Source: Lachnospiraceae bacterium (GTDB taxonomy: Bacteria > Bacillota > Clostridia > Lachnospirales > Lachnospiraceae). From it: a stretch of DNA of 62,306 nucleotides. Location: contig QXXL01000052.1 in NCBI GenBank assembly GCA_009911505.1, positions 1 to 62,306 on the forward strand. Direction: 5' to 3'. Of the stretch, positions 42,930-54,100 are shown one piece after another. The position numbers were made by a program, and so were the translations under genes. Positions within the stretch are counted from its first letter, which is position 1; the number at the start of each line of letters is the position of its first letter. A model generated the notes under the pieces. It had not been told where the DNA came from and ran no database searches. It saw only the letters and a list, made by a program, of their open reading frames with translations.

Positions 42930-44851
42930 TACGACTGCCCATCCTTCACCGTTCCTTTTTCCTTTGGCTTAGTTTCCTCTTCCTCCGGCTCCGGCAGGCC
43001 CTTAAGCTTACGGAAAATTTTCATAAACTCTTTTCCGGTTATCGTTTCGTGCTTGTAAAGATATTCGGAAATATGATCCAGCACGTCGCGGTTGTCGTTT
43101 AACAGCTTGACTGCCTTCGCGTAACAGGAATTGATCAGTTTTAAAACCTCTTTATCGACCTGCGCCGCCGTCTTTTCGGCACAGTTCATGGATGCCCGGC
43201 CGTCCAGATACTGGCTTTCCACCGTTACCAGGCTCATCATGCCGAATTTGCCCGACATACCGAACCGGGTAATCATCGACCTTGCAATGTTGGTTGCCTG
43301 TTCGATGTCATTGGCTGCGCCGCTGGTTATGGAATGGAATACGATCTCCTCCGCCGCGCGCCCTGCCATAAAGGTAGTGATTTTTGCCAGAAGCTCTTCT
43401 TTCGTATCCAGAAACTTCTCTTCCTCCGGCGTCTGCAGGGTATAGCCGAGCGCGCCCATGGTACGCGGCACAATCGTAATCTTCTGCACCGGCTCGGTGT
43501 CCTTCTGCAAGGCAGTCACTATGGCATGCCCGACCTCGTGGTACGAGACAATCCGCTTTTCCTTGTCGCTCATTACGCGATCCTTTTTCTCTTTCCCGCC
43601 GACTGCCACCAGCTCGAATGCTTCAAACAAATCGGCCTGGTTGACAAACTTGCGCCCGCCCTTAACGGCAATAATGGCCGCTTCGTTGATCATATTCGCC
43701 AAATCCGACCCCACCAGCCCTGCGGTTGCAAGCGCAAGCGCTTCCAGATCGACCGTTTCGTCCATCATAACGTCTTTGGCGTGAACCTTTAACGTCTCCA
43801 GACGCCCCTTTTGATCCGGGCGGTCTACGATAATCCGCCGGTCAAAACGCCCCGGGCGAAGCAGCGCTTTGTCCAAAACCTCCGGACGGTTGGTTGCGGC
43901 AAGGATCAAAAGCCCCTTGGACGTGTCAAATCCGTCCATTTCCGCAAGGAGCTGGTTTAACGTCTGCTCACGCTCGTCGTTGCCGCCGCCGTACCTGGAA
44001 TCACGGCTTTTACCGATGGCGTCAATTTCGTCAATAAAAATGATACAAGGCGCCTGCTTCTGCGCTTCCTTAAACAGATCGCGCACCCTCGATGCGCCGA
44101 CCCCGACAAACATCTCTACGAAATCCGAACCCGCCAGGGAGAAAAACGGCACCTTCGCTTCCCCGGCGACTGCTTTTGCAAGCAGCGTCTTACCGGTTCC
44201 GGGAGGGCCGACCAGCAGCGCCCCTTTGGGCAGCTTTGCCCCGATGTCCAGGTATTTCTTCGGGCTGTGCAGAAAATCCACAACCTCCTGCAAAGACTCC
44301 TTTGCTTCATCCTGCCCGGCAACGTCCTTGAAGGTTACGCCGGTAGATTTTTCCACATATACTTTTGCATTGCTTTTGCCGACGCCCATCATGCCGCCGC
44401 CACCGCCCATACGGCGCATTAAGAAGGCAAGCAGCACCCAGACAAGCGCCAGAGGAACGACAAAGCTTAAGATATTGTAGATCCAGGTAGAGGTGTTGTC
44501 CGGGATATAACCGAATATTTCTACATTGTGCGCTTTTAACAGCGGAATCAGATCTGCATCGTTTACCATGCCGGTATAGTAGGTCTGCTTGTACGATGAG
44601 CCCTTTTTAGGTTTTAGTACAATATTGATCTGTGTGCCCGTGTATTTGATATTGTCCACTGCACCAGCTTCTACTTTTTCTAAGAATTCCGTATAGGAAA
44701 TCTCCTGGTTGAACTGTTCTCCAACCTTATTGGATACGATGCTCATAATAAACAGCGCAAACAGCGATACCATGATAAAGGACATGATAACCTGGCCGTT
44801 TTTATTGTTGCGGTTATTATTATTCTGGTTATTTGGTTCGTGGTTGTCCAT
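42929..44851 (-). CDS. ftsH: ATP-dependent zinc metalloprotease FtsH
   Basis: 640-aa membrane-bound AAA protease that degrades misassembled membrane proteins and short-lived regulators. Two N-terminal helices (~22-42 and ~120-140) flank an extracytoplasmic domain; the AAA module has Walker [19 protein letters not shown], Walker [14 protein letters not shown] and the pore-loop FVEMFVGVG; the zinc site is HEVGH (~435). An Asn-rich start and a Lys/Glu-rich tail are typical. The frame opens at 44974; ATG 44849-44851 follows GGAGGAG. First gene of the ftsH-uvrC-hprK block with its own promoter. Confidence 0.98.
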   Translation of the reverse strand: MDNHEPNNQNNNNRNNKNGQVIMSFIMVSLFALFIMSIVSNKVGEQFNQEISYTEFLEKVEAGAVDNIKYTGTQINIVLKPKKGSSYKQTYYTGMVNDADLIPLLKAHNVEIFGYIPDNTSTWIYNILSFVVPLALVWVLLAFLMRRMGGGGGMMGVGKSNAKVYVEKSTGVTFKDVAGQDEAKESLQEVVDFLHSPKKYLDIGAKLPKGALLVGPPGTGKTLLAKAVAGEAKVPFFSLAGSDFVEMFVGVGASRVRDLFKEAQKQAPCIIFIDEIDAIGKSRDSRYGGGNDEREQTLNQLLAEMDGFDTSKGLLILAATNRPEVLDKALLRPGRFDRRIIVDRPDQKGRLETLKVHAKDVMMDETVDLEALALATAGLVGSDLANMINEAAIIAVKGGRKFVNQADLFEAFELVAVGGKEKKDRVMSDKEKRIVSYHEVGHAIVTALQKDTEPVQKITIVPRTMGALGYTLQTPEEEKFLDTKEELLAKITTFMAGRAAEEIVFHSITSGAANDIEQATNIARSMITRFGMSGKFGMMSLVTVESQYLDGRASMNCAEKTAAQVDKEVLKLINSCYAKAVKLLNDNRDVLDHISEYLYKHETITGKEFMKIFRKLKGLPEPEEEETKPKEKGTVKDGQS

Positions 44852-44945
44852 AATCTCCTCCGTGTGGCAGCAGGCAGGTATGGGAAAATGCCTTGCTGCG
44901 TTTTCAAAGCGGCTCTTATATCTGTCGGGACGGCCGCTACTGTAT

Positions 44946-44974
44946 ATTATATGTGTTAGATGGGGTAAAAGCAA
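44946..44974 (-). promoter_or_regulatory. promoter of ftsH
   Basis: Minus strand TTGCTT (44974-44969), 17-nt spacer, perfect TATAAT (44951-44946). Confidence 0.8.
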
Positions 44975-45078
44975 TATGGAGATCGTGAAATTTTCTTGTC
45001 TTTTTCTAAAGATTTTGTAAAAATAGCAATAGATTTTAGGCTTTCGGCATTGTTATGCGAAATTCTGTACAAAGTGCA

Positions 45079-45106
45079 GGGGCTGCCGCAAACCTGCGGC
45101 AGCCCC
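45079..45106. terminator. strong hairpin behind the 3098-aa GH2 gene
   Basis: Perfect 12-bp GC-rich stem GGGGCTGCCGCA/TGCGGCAGCCCC with loop AACC, 10 nt after the stop codon. A clear T-run is missing on both strands, so it may be a transcript-stabilising hairpin as much as a terminator. Confidence 0.65.
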
Positions 45107-45116
45107 CGTAAAACCT

Positions 45117-48100
45117 TTAACGTACCTTTAACGATTTCTTCGCGCTGTACTTTGAATAAACCCTCTTTCCGTTTATTGTCCGGTACGCACGCATGCGGAA
45201 ATAATACTTCTTCCCGCTCTTTAAGCCCTTGATGGTCTTCGCCTGCGAATCCCCACCCTTCACTTCAACCGTCTTTATTGAATCAAACTTCGCATTTGTA
45301 CTGCACTGGATTACATATCCTTCTGCTTCTTTGATATACTTCCAGTTCAGCTTCACCTGTCTCTTTTTCGTACTCTTCTTTGACAAAATTACTGCCTTGC
45401 GGTTCTTAAACCTCTGTTTTGCCACCAGAGTTTCTGTCTTTTTAAGATTCCGATCCGCTGACGTAAGCTTTTGATCCGCCGCTGCCAGTTTCTCTTCTGC
45501 TTCCTTTTGTACCTGTTTTAACGCTTCCTCAGCTTCCCTTGCCGCCTGCTCTGCCTTTGCCTGTGCTTCCCTGGCAAGACGCTGTGCCTCCACTGCGCCG
45601 TCCCGGTAAGCCTTTGCCAGATCCTGTGCTGCCTGGGCGCCGTTTTGATAGGTTTCCGCCAGCTTTCTGGCTGCATCCGCCATTGTATAAGCATTCTGCG
45701 CCATATCGCTGGCATTAGAAGCTTTGATTGCACTTAACGCCGCATCGTTCTTCGCATCAAGCGCTTCGCGTTTTGCCTCTTGGGCATCGTCCCTTGCTTT
45801 TGTAACCGCTTCCTTCGCAGATACCGCTTCATCCTTTGCAGCAGCTGCCTGCTGTTTGGCAGACTGTGCCTGCTCTAAGGCTTCCGCTGCTGCCGCTGCC
45901 GCCGCCTGGGCATCATCCTTATACCCTTTTGCCGCATCTTTCGCCGCTGTTGCCGCTGCCTGGGCCGTCTGTGCCGCGCTTGCAGAAACGGAAGCATTTG
46001 TTTCACAGGCCTGTGCGTTGCGCATGGCGTCCTCTGCCGCTTCCTGTGCCGTTAAGGCATTCAGCTCAGCGGTTTTCGCATTTTCAGCCGCTGTATTCGC
46101 ATTTTCGGCTGCCGTTTTCGCATTTGTTTCGGCTGCCTCTGCATTTTCGGCTGCCGTTTTCGCATTCTGGTAAGCCAGTTCTGCTGCGTCCTGCGCGTCT
46201 TCTGCCGCTCTTTGCGCCGCTTCGGCTTCTTCCTGGTTCGTCTGCGCCAGCTTCTGCGCGTCTTCTGCCGCTAACTTGGCCGCATCCGCCTTCTGCTGTG
46301 CGTCTGCCGCTGCCGCCTGTGCCGCTAACGCTTCGTTACGGGCTGTTTCGGCTTTCTGCTGTGCGTCTTCTGCTTTCTTTTGCGCTTCGCCTGCTTTCTG
46401 CTTTGCGTCTGCCGCATCGCTTGCTGCCGCCTGGGCATCAGACTGTGCCGTTACGGCGTCTTTCTTTGCATCCTCAGATGCCTTTGCCGCGTCTTTTGCT
46501 TCTTTTTCGGCATCCTCTGCTGCTTTCTGCGCCGCTTCGGCTTTTTCCAGGATATCCTTTAATGCGGTTTCTGGATTCTTTGCAGCCAGGTTATCCAACG
46601 CTTCCTGCAAGGCAGCCTTTGCCGTGTCTACTTCTTCCTGGGAAGCATCCTCTTTTGCCGCTGTTTCTTTTGCCGCGTCAAGCGCCGTCTTTAAGGCAGC
46701 AAAGCTTTCCTCTGTATAATCTGCTTCCTCTTTTGCTTCTGCCCTTGTAATAAGCGTATTTAACGCTTCTTTATCAACCTCCGCCGATATGTCTGCCACC
46801 GTTACCGTTACCGCTACGGTGTCGCTTGCCTCTGCGGCCCATTCAAATCCTGCCGGAAGCGCGACCTTCGCCGTGGCCTGGTAAGTACCAGCCGTCCCGT
46901 CGTAACCTTCAACTGTCCACAAGGATGCTTCGTTTACAGGGGCGGGCACGATGCCGCTTTCCACCTGTGCGGTAAACGTCAGCTTTGCCAGCTCTGCTTT
47001 CAGATCCTTTAGCGCCGTCCCGGAGGGTACCTGTACGCCTTCTTCCTTTACGCCTACCTGCGTTACCTGGATCTTTCCGGAGGTAAATACGCCTGTCACA
47101 GCAAAGTTGTCCAGCCAGATATTACAGTTTACTGTTCCGCCGTTGCGCGGGGCCGCCATCGTAATCCGGTTAAAAGCCGTTACAGTATCCGCAAAGCTAA
47201 GGGCTGCTTCCCCGGGCACTTCAGCGAGTACGGTGTCCCCGTTTTTGATGGTAAAAGATACCTTGCCCTGTGCAAAATCAGCTTTTACCGTGACATGCAG
47301 CCATTTTCCGTTGCCGTTTGAAACAGCCACCCAGTTTTTGGCATCATAATCATAATACTCAAGCGTATTGGCAGCCGTCATTCCATTTGCAAGCGCAAAG
47401 AAAGTCGAAGTAAGGGGATATCCTGATGTCCCCGCATTCGGCGGTGTTTCCGGATTGCCCTGCTCTAAGTAAAATACGTTCGGGCCGCTCGTTGGCGACG
47501 GATTTAAATATACGTCAAAATCATATGTCGCCTGCACCGGCGTACCGTATTCCGAGTACGCGATACGCGCTCCCCTGGCTCCGCCGCCGCTTCCTGTTGC
47601 GTGCACCGCATTTCCGGTTACACTTTCCGGATAACCTGCCGGTGCGCCAGAAGCTGCTTCTACCGCCAGGAACTGAGCCATATTGTTGTACGGCAAACCT
47701 CTCCAGCCTTCGGGCAATGCCGCCTGCGCGTTAAAATCCTGCAGATAAGTTCTTTCCTGCTGGATTTCCATGCCTCCTAATGCGGCAAGCAGCTCCGTTA
47801 TAGCTGTTTCAAGCGTCTGCTGCGGTATGGTTTCCAGAGCCGCGGTTTCTTTGGCCAAGGTTAAGGCAGCTTGCAAATTCTCCCAGCTTGCCGCCGTAAA
47901 ATTGATTTCTTGTTTTAATTCCGCAAGCGCAATTGCCGCGTGCAATTCCCCGGCTGTCATCGGATGTGTGCTGCCGGCTGCCTGTAATCCGCAAATAGCC
48001 TGCAGTACGGACAACGCCCCCTCGTCCAGTGCATTCTGCAGTGCGTTTGCGTCTGCCGCCGTAAGCTCTGCTGCTTCTATAGCATCCTGCAAAGCGGCAT

Positions 48101-51100
48101 AGCTTTCTGCCGTATAATCTGTCCCTTCCTTGCTTTGTGCCAGGCTGATAAGCTCTGCCAGTACGCTTCTGTCACTGTTATTGTTGACGGTCAGTACCGC
48201 GATGACCCGTGCTCCGGAGGCATGTGTATCCGTCGGTGCAGTCACTGCGCCAATCCGGATAGTCCCCGGAACACTAACGTTTAAGGTTTTGCCGTCTTTT
48301 TCCATAACAGCTTCTCCGGTACCGCCGCGCACTACGCTGTATCTGGGGCTGCCTGCATTTGGATCTAAATCGAACAGACCTTCTATTTGGGATACATCTA
48401 TCATCTTGTCGTTATAAACCGCTGTCCCCGGCTTATTTACAACAGGCGCGCGATCTGGCGATGAAGCTGTCCTTGTTGTCGCTTTCACAGTAGCCGCAAG
48501 CCCTTGCCCGCCAATGGCCACGTCAATGTTAGATTTTTCATCCACATCATAGTTGGATACATAGGTATAACGGAATTTACCAGAAGCATCCGCCTTAAGC
48601 TGCCCTATGTAATCCGGCAGTTCATAAGAGGCCGCACGCCCCGCCCTGCCCTGCTCATATAAAGCGGTAAAGGACAATGCGCTGTTTGGTTCAAATCCCG
48701 TCCCGGTTACGGTTACTTCGTCTTTGGCGGCATCTATGCTAACCGACGCCTTCGGGTTTTCGGCTATACCGTTGACATAGGAAAGCTTATCATAAACAAA
48801 CCCGCCGTTTCCTGTCCTGGTAAATGCGCCAAATACTGGCGCTGCCGTCTCGTCGCCATACCAGATCATAAATACCTGCCTGGAATCCCCTGCCGCTGCC
48901 GTGTCATAATTTACCGCAATCGTGCTGTCAATGTTGGAACCGGTATCCTTTGCATTATAGCGTTCTGTCGTATATCCTGCCAGACGCCCTTCCTCGTCGT
49001 AAGCCACCAGCATAATGTCAAAGATACGGTCTGCGCTGGTATCAATGCTGTTGAGCAGAACCGGCACACTGACGCCGTTTTCGTCCGCCACAATCTTCGT
49101 ATTGTCCAGAATCGGAAGCTCCATAAGTGCCGTCTCTTCCTGTATAAAATCTACCCTGGCATCGCCCCAGATCCCCTGGTCGTCTGTCACGCTGCCGTCC
49201 ACCGGGTTCATAACCAGGCGCAGCGCTTCATAGCTTTTCGTTTCCTTGCCGTCTAAATAAGTCAGATCAACGTTAAAGCGGTGCAGGTTTTCCTGCGTTT
49301 CCAATGTGCCGTTATAATCTCCGTTGGACATCACTGGAGATTCCGCCAGCTTCACCCATCCTTGCTGCTCAAAGCCGTCCTGATCTGTCCCGTCTGGTGT
49401 CATCTTTGTATTGCCGTAGCTTATCTGAGCCACATTTTTATGTGCCCATACTTCAAACCGGACAGTCGGGCCCTCTGCACTCTGTATACCTGCCCCAGGC
49501 TTCATAACATAATCAATGCCCACATCTGCGCGGAAAATCCCTGCCTTCTGGCTCGAGATGTCAAAATCCAGCACCTGCTGCGCCCTGCCTGCAAACCCAT
49601 GGCCATACATCTGGATCGCCGAATCGTCTTTCTTTAGCTGGAGCTTCGTCACATTTCCGCTCCCCTCACTTCTGTCCTTATAAATAGCGCCTGCACCCGT
49701 ATAAGCGTACAATAGGTTCCCATTTCGGTAAGAGGCCGGCCCTTCAACCCCCGCAAGCTCTACGAGATCCGGCAGATACGCCGATGCCCCTTCGATTGCG
49801 CTGTCTTTTGTAAAATGAATGGTATAAGCTGTGGGGGCCCCGTTGTCATAAGAAACAGTTACATCCCCCGGCAGCCCGCTGATTTGGGAAACCTTAACCG
49901 GAACGCTTCCGCCGTTTTCATAGACCTGGGCGGTTACCTGCGGCAATGCCGCGCCGTAATTTAAGGTTACGTTATACTCTTTAGTGCCGGGATCAAAGCC
50001 TTCTAAATCAACGCCGTTTACTTGAATCCTAACGCTGTCCTCTTTGGGCTCTTCAAAGCCGCTGCCCGGCCATTCATCCGCGATTGTCATGATACGCGGA
50101 TTGCCCCAGACTCCCTGGTCATGCCCTTTGTCTCCGTTGGCATTCATAACCAAGCGGATGGCTTCATAGGCTTTCGTAGTTTCTCCTTGCGCATACGTCA
50201 TCGGAAGCTCCGTAAAAATATACTTGGGATCCGCCGCATTTCCGGTAATCAGCGGAGATGCCGCAAGCTTCACCCAGCCGGACGCCGTCCAGTCTGCAGA
50301 ACCATTACTGTCTATCTCCGGATCGATATGTTCCGGATTTCTATAATACTCCTCTGTTAAGACGCTGACATCCTTATGCGCCCAGACCTCAAAAATGATT
50401 GACGATTTGGACTGGTTCGGCTTTAACAGCCAGTCAATCCCGGCCGCCCCAGAGAAGGATACCGGGTTTAAGCCAGAGATATCAATGTCAAGAATCTGCG
50501 TCGTATTCCCTGCAAAACCAGTCTGGTAAGTCGTCTGCGCGTTGCCCGGCCCTAGCGTTAAGACACCCGTTCCATTGGAATAATTCTGGAAAATGCTTCC
50601 ATATCCGGAGTATCCGTATAACAGCCTGCCACCCGGATGGATGACTGGTTGATCCGCCGTCATAGACGGAATGGTCACAAGGCTGCTTAACATACGCTCT
50701 AATGAGCTGTTGCCTGGATCAAAGTGCACCTGATATTCTACCTCTGACAAAAGGCCTGTCTCCCCGGATTGGTATACTACAGTTACGACTGCCGTACCCG
50801 GAATCTGTTCCGCCTGTTTGCAGGAGATATCCAGTGTGGAAGGCCCATTTGCCGATACAACCGGAACCCCTTCGTAACCGGACGGCAATTCAACAGTATA
50901 TTCCAGTGTTTCGGGATCAAAATCCGAAACTATCTTATCGTCAAACCCTATTGAAGTAATTGTCGGGATTTCCGGCATCTGTCCTGGAATTTCTTTGGAT
51001 TTTTCCATCGGATCAGTTTCTTTTGACAGCGGCATCAGGGTATAGGAATATTCCAAAAGCCCGGAATTATTCTTATTGATAACAGCCGATACAGGCTCGC

Positions 51101-54100
51101 CCGACCAGTTCACGTTGCCGACGCCCTTCTGGTGCAAAAGCAGGCGCAGGTTGACATCCTCAGTCGCTTCTGCCTGGAACGGATACCAGTTGCCGGAACG
51201 GTGTGTGGAAATCTCTTCCGCCGTATAGTGGAGCGCAACTGCCTCGAGCATATCGCCCGTATAGCCTTCGCCGTACGTCATGGCCGCTAAAAGGCCTTCC
51301 CCTTCCTCATTGCGCAGCGCAAGCCAGCGCACGTCTGTCTTATTGCCGTTTTCCTGGCTCCTTAAATACGGCACAAACTGCTCCGTTACCGTGCCGTTCC
51401 AGACGCCTGTCATATTTCCGGCCTTCCTGTTCCAGTAGGTTTCGCTTGGTCCTCTGCCATACCAGGACATATTTTCGTATTCCTTCGGAATCTGCATCCA
51501 CATACCGAATTCGCCCAGCTGTGACGGCGCCGTATCCGACGGCGTCAGCTTTGCGGTTACGACTACCGTCGCATTACCGTAAACGGTATACGTCGTTGCG
51601 AAATCGCTCCCGTTCTGCAGTTTGGCATTGACCAAAAACTGCGTCACCTGCGGGATAACAGACGTAACCCGAACGGATACGTCTTTCATATTCTCCCCCT
51701 GGTCAAACCAGTTGTCATACGCTTCCCCTGCCTTCGTCCAATTCGTCCCGTTTATTGCCGCGTTCTGGTCTGTTTCCGGGCGGAAGAAAGAGCCGACTGG
51801 GGCTTTGGAAATCAGATCCTTGCCGCCTACCCGGTAAGCCGTCATCAGCCCGGTTTCTTTATTAAATATTACAGTAAACGGCTTCTCATCCGCGGTTGTG
51901 CCAGAAACGGTCACTTCCGTTTCACCGTTATCTGTGGTAAGCGCCGCCATGGTATGTAATTCCACTACCTTGTCTTCTACCTTCACGTCAATGGCAAACT
52001 GCTCGCTTCCCTGTACATAACCCTTCTTTGCATAGAGGTGATCCTCTTTTAAGCAATAGTCAATCTGAAGGATGTATTCCGCCCCTGCCTTCGGGTTTTC
52101 AATCTGATACGGTACCGTCAGCTCCTTTTCGGACGCTCCCGCAATGCTGCCGGTTGGTGGCGCAAGGCTTGCCGCGTCATTGGTAAAGATACCGGAGAAA
52201 AGCTCCTTACCGTCTTCTAGTACAGTCCATTTCAATTCATAATAATTTGCATTTTTAAAACGGTTAAAGTTCTTTAAGGTAAACTTATGTGCCGCTGCCT
52301 GCTCCTTCGTCTGTGCAAATTTCAGATCCTGGTGGCGGTATTTAATTTCATATGCCTGCGGCGACCAGGTACGATCTGGGAAAATAAACCCGTTGACACA
52401 GAAGTTGTAATCATCGCTGTTTTGCTTCCAGCTGTGGTCAAATCCAAAGAACAAATCGTCCTTTTCAAGCCCCGGGCCGCCCTTGCCGTCTTTGGGCGTA
52501 TATGCGGACTGATCGACATAATCCCAGATAAAACCGCCCTGGTAACGCGCCGAGCTTTCAAAGCCGTCTGTATATTTTTCAAAATCACCACCCGTATTGC
52601 CCATGGAATGCTGGTATTCCATCATAATATACGGTTTATCCGTAATGGACGGGTTATAGGTCGGGTACATCGCCCCGTTGATATCGACCCTGCGGTTGCC
52701 GACCCAGCCCTGATAGTGGATCAGTTTCTCGGAATCAAGCGCCTTAATCACGTCAATCATACGGTTAAAATTCCCCTCCTGCGGATCTGGCGCCAGCTTG
52801 TCGGAAACGTCCGTGCCCGCTTCATTCCCAAGAGAATAAATAATAACGGACGCATTGTTCTTATCGCGCATAACCATGCTGGTCATACGGTCTACCATCG
52901 CATTCTGATAACGCCTGTCATTGCCTGGGAATACCCGCCCGGAACCGCTTTCGTACTGTGCTTCGGCAGGAATCCCCATAGTACGTGCATTGTGGGATTC
53001 CACATTGACCTCGTCCATAATATAAAGTCCATATTCATCCGCCAATTCAATCAAATTCGGATCTGGCGGAAAATGGCTGGTACGAATTGCATTTATATTT
53101 AACTGTTTAGCATTCACAACATCTTTTACAATGGTTTCATAGGGGATATGATGCCCGCCTGCCGGGTCTGCTTCGCCCCTGTTGACCCCGTAAAACTCTA
53201 TATTCTGCCCGTTAATACGCATCTCAGATTTGGTGCCGCTGCCTTCTACATAAAACTCACGGAAGCCAACGCGTTTGCCGACTGCCTGGATCACGCTGCC
53301 GTCACTGTCGCACAGCGCCATAACAAGCGTATACAGGTTGGGGATTTCTGCAGACCACATCTTTGGGTTTGCAACTGTCGCTTTAAATGTAGCAGACGCT
53401 TCTTTTCCCGCTGCGGGGGTTATTTGCTGTTCTAACCCGTTCACCGAAGGCACAACCACGCCATTGCCATCATAAAGGGCAACACGTACCTTCCGCACTG
53501 CCTCCTGATCCGTAATATTGGCCACATCCACAGTAAGCTCCAAATTCGCTGTATCATAATTATGGCTGTCAAATTTGGTTTCCACATTATAATCAAAAAT
53601 AGCTACTTTAGGCTGCTTTGTGATATAAACGTCACGGTGGATCCCTGCATAATAAATCATGTCCTGGTTTTCAATATAGCTGCCTGTTGTATAATGGTAC
53701 ACCTGGGCGGCAATCAGGTTTTCGCCTGCATGCAGATAATCTGTAATATCAAACTCCGCCGTAGTAAAGCTGTCTTCGTCGTAACCCACGGCCTGACCGT
53801 TAACATACAGGTAAAACCCAGCTTCCACGCCGTTAAATGTAATAATAAAACGGTTGCCAATATCTTTTTCGTCAATTGTAACCGTCCGCATATAAGTGCC
53901 GACCGGGTTATATGCCGCAGGCGCTGCCGAGCCGTTTCCCCTGGCCTGCTTGCCTGCTTCACTGCCGGAAGTTTCCCATGGATAATCCTGGTTATTGTAT
54001 ATGGGCCAGTCAATTTCGTCCCCCTTCCATCCGGCATACTGCATATTAGTCTGCCAGCTTGAAGGCACAGTAATATCAAAATAATTCTCTGGAATGCTGG

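Noticed and set aside
43869..44480. 203-aa plus-strand frame opposite ftsH
   Set aside because: Antisense of a highly conserved AAA domain; no ribosome site.
45079..45106. Standard intrinsic terminator behind the giant GH2 gene
   Set aside because: The stem is perfect but no T-run follows on the minus strand, so it is reported as a strong hairpin with reduced confidence rather than as a certain terminator.
45836..46750. 304-aa plus-strand frame opposite the coiled-coil region
   Set aside because: Leu/Pro/Arg-rich mirror of the Ala-rich repeats on the minus strand; no ribosome site or domain.
52287..53102. 271-aa plus-strand frame opposite the GH2 core
   Set aside because: The minus-strand GH2 catalytic core covers it fully; no start signal and no recognisable family.
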